The notes under the pieces: model-generated
Seen by the model: only the letters and a program-made list of their open reading frames with translations
Told to the model about the DNA's origin: nothing
Databases searched by the model: none
Shown here: positions 4,593 through 8,573 of the stretch, piece after piece
Layout: each line of letters starts with the position of its first letter
Position numbering within the stretch: position 1 is the stretch's first letter
Source of the DNA: Candidatus Limnocylindria bacterium
GTDB taxonomy: Bacteria; Chloroflexota; Limnocylindria; QHBO01
Assembly (NCBI GenBank): GCA_030146365.1
Contig: JASLBU010000093.1
Coordinates: 1 to 8,573 of the forward strand
Direction of reading: 5' to 3'
DNA length: 8,573 nt
Position numbers and translations under genes: made by a program

Positions 4593-7421
4593 TCAGAGCT
4601 CCAGGTCGATCTCGTCGTCCGCGCCGGGGATGCCGATGACCGCCCGCAGCCCGTCGCTCTCGCTGGCGGCGCCGTGCTGGCGGCGCTGCAGCTCCTTCCA
4701 CACCTGGTTGGCGTGGTCGACGCACACGACGACGACGTCACCCTCTCGCGCCTCGTCGAGGGCCGCCCGCGTCGCCTCCAGCTCGTCGATGATCGTGCGC
4801 ACCGACCGCACGCGGCGCTCCTCGCCCGCCGACTCGATGCCGCTCGCGATCAGCTCGGCGGTGTTGCCCCTCGGCCGACCGCGAGTGTTCTCGTCCTCCC
4901 GGATGATGATCTCGTCGAAGTAACGCGCCGACACCCGGCCGATCTCGCGGATGTCCTGGTCGCGCCGATCGCCGGCCGTGGCGATCACGCCGATCCTTCG
5001 CCCGGTGACGGACGCCCGCGCGCCGCCCGAGGAGGGCTCCGTCAGCCGGTCGACGAACGAGCCGAGCGCCTCCATGGCCGGCGGGTTGTGGGCGTAGTCC
5101 ACCACGACCCGGTAGCCGTCGAGCTCGAACATGTTCAGCCGGCCGGGGGCCATGAAGTAGCTGGTCGTGAAGGTCCGCAGGCCCTGACGGATGTCGTGGA
5201 GGTGAGCGCCCGCGGCCCACGCGGCCCCGGTCGCGGCGAGGGCGTTCTGGACGTTCATCCGGGCACGCCCCTCGAAGGTGGCCGGGATGAGGTGGGTCCA
5301 TACCAGGTCCATCGACTTGCGGCCCTGGCGCAGCACGATCTTCTCCCCGTTGCGGCCCTGCTCGACCGTCACCGCCCGCCGGCCGCGCGAGGCCTGAAAC
5401 TTCAGGCGGTCGTGCTCGGGGTCCATGCTGAAGTAGATGACCGACCCCGACGAGTGTCGCGCCATCGACACGACGTGCGGGTCGTCCGCGTTGAGGACCG
5501 CGACGCCGTCCCGGGGCACCGCCTCCACGACCACCCGCTTCACCTCGGCCAGCTGGCGAATCGAGTTGATGCCGCCCAGTCCCAGGTGATCGCCGGTGAC
5601 GTTGAGGACGACCGCCACGTCGTTGCGCTGGTATCCCAGGCCCTCGCGCAGGATCCCGCCGCGGGCGACCTCGAAGACGGCGAAGTCGACGGTCGGGTTC
5701 TGCAGCACCATCGAGGCGGACCTGGGGCCGGACGCATCGGCCTTGCGCACGATTCGTCCGTCGACGTAGATGCCGTCGGTCGAGGTGAGGCCGACCTTGC
5801 GGCCCATGCCCTTCATGATGTGGGCGATCATCCGGGCAGTGGTCGTCTTGCCGTTCGAGCCGGTGACCGCCACGATCGGGATCCGCGCGTCGGCGCCCGG
5901 CGGGAACAGCATGTCGATCACCGGCTTGGCGACGTACTGCGCCTCGCCCTCGGTGGGGTGGGTATGCATTCGGAAGCCCGGTGCCGCGTTGACCTCGACG
6001 ATGCCGCCGCCGGTCTCCCGCACCGGCACGCTGACGTCCGGGCAGATGAGGTCGATGCCCGCGATATCCAGCCCGACGACGCGAGCCGCCAGCTCGGCGA
6101 GCTCCACGTTGTCGGGGTGCGCCTCCTCCGTGCGGTCGATGCTGATGCCGCCGGTGCTCATGTTGCCGGTGCGCTTCAGGTAGACGCGTGTGCCGCGTGG
6201 CGGGACGTCGGTGAGCTCGAACCCCTGTTCGCGGGCGTAGGTCACCGACTCCTCGTCGAGCTTGATCCGGGTGAGGACCTTCTCGTGGCCGATGCCTCGA
6301 CGCGGGTCCGCGTTGCTGAGCTCAACGAGGCCAGACAGCGAGTGGCGCCCGTCGCCTTCGACGTGGGCCGGCACGCGCTGCGCGACCGCGCGCAGGACGC
6401 CGCCGATGACGAGGCAGCGGTAGTCGTTGCCGGTCAGGAACGACTCGACCACCACCGCGCCGTTGCGGCTCTGCGCCCGCGAGACGGCGTAGGCGGCGCG
6501 CACCGCGTCCTCGTCGGCCAGGTTCAGCATGACCCCGCGGCCGTGATTCCCGTCGAGCGGCTTCATCGCCACCGGGTAGCCGATGCGGGCGGCGGCCGCC
6601 GCTGCGCCGTCCACGTCGCGAACGACCTCGGAGCGCGGCACCGGGACGCCGGTTGCCGCGAGCAGACGGTTGGTGAGCTTCTTGTCCGAGGCGATGTCGA
6701 CGCCGAGCGAGCCTGTCTGGCTCGTCATCGTCGCCCGGATGCGCTGCTGACGGATGCCGTGCCCGAGCTGGATCAGGGACTGATCGTTGAGGCGGATGTA
6801 CGGGATGTCCCGCAGGGCCGCCTCGTCCAGGATGGCCTGCGTGGACGGCCCGAAGGCCGACCTCTCCGACAGCAGGATGAGCCGCTCGAGCTCGGCCCCG
6901 AAATCGAACCCGGGCTGAGCCTCCACCAGGTGGTTGACCAGCCGCACGGCGAGCCTGCCGGCCGCCAGCCCGACCTGCTCGTCGCCGTACGAGTAGACGA
7001 CGTGGTAGCGGCCCGGCTCGCCGGTGCTGCGCGTCTTGCCGCGCCCGACCTCCGTGCCCGCCTCGCGCTGCAGCTGGAGGGCGATGTGCTCCGCGACGTG
7101 GCCGACCCACGTCCCGTCGTGCAGGCGATCGGTGAAGCCGGCGACCCGCCCGGTGCCGCACGTGTGCTGGCCGACGCCCGGCAGCATCTCGAGGAGCGCG
7201 GTCGTGAAGCCGGGAATCGTGCTCGACGGGAAGTGCTCCAGGACGCCCAGATCCACGACCAGCTTGATCGCCGGCTCGTAGTTCCAGTAGTTCGGCCCGC
7301 GGTACACGCGCGTCTCCACGATGCGCAGCTCTGCCTTCGGCACCGCGCCGGCAGGCGGCTGGGGGCGGGCACGCGCGCGGGCGGCGGTGGGCGGGGCCGG
7401 CGACCGGCGCTTCGTCGTCAT
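4593..7421 (-). CDS. cphA: Cyanophycin synthetase, 942 aa
   Basis: Polymerises cyanophycin: the ATP-grasp half adds Asp to the backbone and the Mur-ligase half adds Arg to each Asp side chain, each step using ATP. Order: a disordered Ala/Arg/Pro-rich leader (1-29); N domain (30-220) opening with ELRIVETRVYRGPNYW and containing HVAEH (108-112); ATP-grasp (about 225-480) with MKPLDGNHGRGV (286-297) and EVNAAPGFRMH (476-486); Mur domain with P-loop GSNGKTT (521-527), EVARGGILREGLG (584-596), GDHLGLGGI (610-618), LNADDP (643-648), APGRLN (758-763), DYAHNP (775-780) and TAGDRRD (815-821). All three domains look intact. At 942 residues it is somewhat longer than cyanobacterial CphA (about 870-900), mainly from the leader and an acidic tail ending DDEIDLEL. 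The ATG (7421) overlaps the cphB stop as ATGA and has GGAGGA at 7431-7436, so it is translated from the cphBA mRNA. Confidence 0.96.
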   Translation of the reverse strand: MTTKRRSPAPPTAARARARPQPPAGAVPKAELRIVETRVYRGPNYWNYEPAIKLVVDLGVLEHFPSSTIPGFTTALLEMLPGVGQHTCGTGRVAGFTDRLHDGTWVGHVAEHIALQLQREAGTEVGRGKTRSTGEPGRYHVVYSYGDEQVGLAAGRLAVRLVNHLVEAQPGFDFGAELERLILLSERSAFGPSTQAILDEAALRDIPYIRLNDQSLIQLGHGIRQQRIRATMTSQTGSLGVDIASDKKLTNRLLAATGVPVPRSEVVRDVDGAAAAAARIGYPVAMKPLDGNHGRGVMLNLADEDAVRAAYAVSRAQSRNGAVVVESFLTGNDYRCLVIGGVLRAVAQRVPAHVEGDGRHSLSGLVELSNADPRRGIGHEKVLTRIKLDEESVTYAREQGFELTDVPPRGTRVYLKRTGNMSTGGISIDRTEEAHPDNVELAELAARVVGLDIAGIDLICPDVSVPVRETGGGIVEVNAAPGFRMHTHPTEGEAQYVAKPVIDMLFPPGADARIPIVAVTGSNGKTTTARMIAHIMKGMGRKVGLTSTDGIYVDGRIVRKADASGPRSASMVLQNPTVDFAVFEVARGGILREGLGYQRNDVAVVLNVTGDHLGLGGINSIRQLAEVKRVVVEAVPRDGVAVLNADDPHVVSMARHSSGSVIYFSMDPEHDRLKFQASRGRRAVTVEQGRNGEKIVLRQGRKSMDLVWTHLIPATFEGRARMNVQNALAATGAAWAAGAHLHDIRQGLRTFTTSYFMAPGRLNMFELDGYRVVVDYAHNPPAMEALGSFVDRLTEPSSGGARASVTGRRIGVIATAGDRRDQDIREIGRVSARYFDEIIIREDENTRGRPRGNTAELIASGIESAGEERRVRSVRTIIDELEATRAALDEAREGDVVVVCVDHANQVWKELQRRQHGAASESDGLRAVIGIPGADDEIDLEL

Positions 7422-8407
7422 TCGCTCGCGTCCTCCATGCGGCGGGCTCGGAGCGCACGGCGGCGTGCCCGCTCGGGCGCCGTGTCATCTGCGCCCTCGG
7501 CCGCGATTCGTCGAATGAGGCGCCTGGTCTGGTCCGTGGCCGCTGCCAGGCTGGCGATCTCCCGGTCCGTCGCGCTCACCGGGCGGAGGGGCGGCATCAG
7601 CTTGCGCTTCTTCAGGTCGAAGCGATACCCCGACGGCAGGGAATGGAGCATCACGCCCGAGACCATGATCGGCCGGTGGCGCTTGACCTCGTAGGCATCG
7701 GTTTGGATATGGGCGGGATCCAGGATGGTGACCGACCCCTTCCCGAGGACCTCGAGGATGCCCTTGGCGCTCACGAGCGCCGCGGTGTCCTCATCGATGC
7801 CGAGCCCGAGAAGGGCGGGGGACTGGGCGACCAGCGCGAGCAGGCGCCCGAACCGATTGCGCTGCTCGAAGTGCTGGTCGATGAGGACCCCCGGCAGCAG
7901 CCCGAGCCCCGCGCTCATCTGCGTCATGCGCTGCTTCGGGGTGGCGCCGCTGGTGCCGAAGGCGACCATGTGGCTCGCGATCGCGGAGGCCCCGGCGCTC
8001 GTCCCGGCGACGACCGCTCCCCGCCGATGGCGCTCGACCATCGTTCGGCCCAGCAGTGTCCCGCCGATGACGCTCGACAGGCGCAGCTGGTTGCCGCCCG
8101 TCATGAAGATCGCCGAGGCGTCGTCGAGCGCGGACACGAGCCGGGCGTCGTTCGCGTCCTCCCGGACCAGGGGCCGCATGCCGCGCACGTCGGCGATCCC
8201 CATCTGCCGGAACAGCGACAGGTAGAGCTCGGTGGCCTCGTCGCCGAGGGATGAGGCGGTCGAGATCACCACCACCCTTGCGTCCGCGCCGCCTGCGAGC
8301 GCGACGAACCGCGCGAGGATCTGTCGCTGGCGGAGCTTGTCCTCGGCGCCGCCGATGATGACCAGATGGCCGGCCCTGGCCGGCCCGCGGCCGGGCTTGG
8401 GAGGCAT
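7418..8407 (-). CDS. cphB: Cyanophycinase (serine peptidase family S51), 329 aa
   Basis: Exopeptidase that degrades cyanophycin to beta-Asp-Arg dipeptides; cytosolic. The nucleophile elbow GTSAGASAI places Ser137, DQHFEQRNRFGRLL (177-190) places His179, and GLGIDEDTA (201-209) places Glu206. The 42- and 27-residue spacings equal those I recall for the Synechocystis CphB triad (Ser132, His174, Glu201). IIGGAEDKL (17-25) and FMTGGNQLRL (101-110) are further S51 signatures. The core ends near residue 275, and an unusual 50-residue Arg/Ala-rich tail follows (RRLIRRIAAEG and RARRRALRARR). I chose the ATG at 8407: TATGCT lies 6 nt upstream and the S51 core begins soon after it, whereas a start 10 codons upstream would place that box inside the gene. 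It is first in an operon with cphA (ATGA overlap), which couples polymer breakdown and synthesis. It could be annotated as peptidase E-like, but the S51 cyanophycinase motifs argue otherwise. Confidence 0.95.
   Translation of the reverse strand: MPPKPGRGPARAGHLVIIGGAEDKLRQRQILARFVALAGGADARVVVISTASSLGDEATELYLSLFRQMGIADVRGMRPLVREDANDARLVSALDDASAIFMTGGNQLRLSSVIGGTLLGRTMVERHRRGAVVAGTSAGASAIASHMVAFGTSGATPKQRMTQMSAGLGLLPGVLIDQHFEQRNRFGRLLALVAQSPALLGLGIDEDTAALVSAKGILEVLGKGSVTILDPAHIQTDAYEVKRHRPIMVSGVMLHSLPSGYRFDLKKRKLMPPLRPVSATDREIASLAAATDQTRRLIRRIAAEGADDTAPERARRRALRARRMEDASE
7431..7436 (-). promoter_or_regulatory. Shine-Dalgarno for cphA inside the end of cphB
   Basis: GGAGGA on the minus strand lies 9 nt before the cphA ATG (7421), within the last codons of cphB. 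It supports this start and contrasts with the leaderless starts of first-in-operon genes in the window. Confidence 0.65.
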
Positions 8408-8413
8408 TGACGA

Positions 8414-8419
8414 AGCATA
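8414..8419 (-). promoter_or_regulatory. -10-like box for the cphBA operon
   Basis: TATGCT, preceded by GG, lies 6 nt before the cphB ATG at 8407 and predicts a leaderless mRNA. It occupies the 56-bp gap between cphB and the divergent J-domain gene. No clear -35 or operator is seen. Confidence 0.5.
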
Positions 8420-8450
8420 CCCAACCGGCGACCTCACGCGGCATGAACGC

Positions 8451-8456
8451 TAGACT
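8451..8456 (+). promoter_or_regulatory. -10-like box for the J-domain gene
   Basis: TAGACT lies exactly 7 nt before the ATG at 8464, the same spacing as the antitoxin, M20 and Mur-ligase genes. It predicts a leaderless transcript divergent from cphBA. Confidence 0.5.
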
Positions 8457-8463
8457 CGATCGG

Positions 8464-8573
8464 ATGTCCCCGACCGACGTGGCCCGCAGCGAGACGCGTG
8501 ACTACTACGAGGTGCTCGGCAGCGATCCCTCGGCGTCCGCCGGCGAGCTGCGGACCGCGTTCCGGGAGGCCGT
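8464..8573 (+). CDS. J-domain (DnaJ-like) protein, first 36 codons, cut by window edge
   Basis: Start of a co-chaperone-type protein that would stimulate an Hsp70 ATPase through its J domain. RDYYEVLGSDPSASAGELRTAF (residues 12-33) matches the opening of J domains (helix I DYYEVLGV, then the first turn of helix II); the conserved HPD loop would fall just beyond the window. The start fits a -10 box 7 nt upstream. Whether it is classical DnaJ, CbpA-like or a J-domain fused to something else cannot be told. It is divergent from cphBA, and nothing ties it to cyanophycin except position. Confidence 0.8.
   Translation, partial: MSPTDVARSETRDYYEVLGSDPSASAGELRTAFREA

Noticed and set aside
1550..4741. 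A very long minus-strand open frame (over 1000 codons) running through the antitoxin, M20 and Mur-ligase region
   Set aside because: Only its last 69 codons (the antitoxin) look like protein. The rest is Arg/Gly/Pro/His-rich shadow translation opposite or out of frame with motif-bearing genes, a common effect in GC-rich DNA.
4674..7694. A roughly 1000-codon plus-strand open frame opposite cphA and the end of cphB
   Set aside because: Antisense to cphA in the complementary codon frame; composition is His/Arg/Asp/Val-rich with no domain motif, while cphA carries complete family motifs.
8407..8437. A cphB start 10 codons further upstream
   Set aside because: It would place the TATGCT -10-like box inside the coding region. 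The added residues (MRSPVGYASS) precede the S51 core and match no family motif.
1..8573. CRISPR array, tRNA or rRNA gene, insertion sequence or riboswitch
   Set aside because: No regularly spaced repeats, cloverleaf, rRNA-like stretch, transposase motif or terminal inverted repeats seen. Gaps between genes are all under about 70 nt, too short for a riboswitch.

Overview
The window is a GC-rich (roughly two-thirds or more by eye), tightly packed bacterial chromosome segment with almost no intergenic space. Six genes are preceded by a -10-like TANNNT hexamer 6-9 nt before the start codon. This predicts leaderless or nearly leaderless mRNAs, as is common in Actinomycetota, Deinococcota and related high-GC lineages. 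Two operon-internal genes have Shine-Dalgarno sequences instead. The gene content (non-cyanobacterial cyanophycin genes, a hotdog thioesterase beside a dihydrolipoamide dehydrogenase) would suit an actinobacterial or Chloroflexota-like soil or sediment organism, but the sequence does not settle the phylum.

Layout, left to right. (1) Minus strand 1-1106: a hotdog acyl-CoA thioesterase followed by dihydrolipoamide dehydrogenase, which runs off the left edge. (2) Minus strand 1176-1759: a compact type II toxin-antitoxin pair, ribbon-helix-helix antitoxin then PIN-domain toxin, overlapping by ATGA. It is bracketed by two related, partly palindromic TATATACCG-containing repeats. (3) 1795-4588: a divergent pair, an M20 metallopeptidase (minus) and a Mur-ligase-type paralogue of cyanophycin synthetase (plus). 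Their start codons are only 22 bp apart and their -10 boxes overlap. (4) Minus strand 4593-8407: cyanophycinase cphB followed by full-length cyanophycin synthetase cphA, overlapping by ATGA. (5) Plus strand 8464 to the right edge: the first 36 codons of a J-domain (DnaJ-like) protein.

The core is a cyanophycin (multi-L-arginyl-poly-L-aspartate) storage locus. CphA makes the polymer from Asp and Arg using ATP, and CphB cuts it to beta-Asp-Arg dipeptides. The final step needs an isoaspartyl-type dipeptidase. None of the known families (IadA, IaaA, CphZ) is visible here, but an M20 peptidase with an intact dinuclear metal site lies at the locus and is a reasonable candidate. The most novel-looking element is the second CphA-like protein. 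It keeps a short CphA-type N-terminal segment and a complete-looking Mur ligase half, but has no ATP-grasp domain. Its role, whether an arginine-adding subunit, a CphA partner or a ligase for another substrate, is not known to me.
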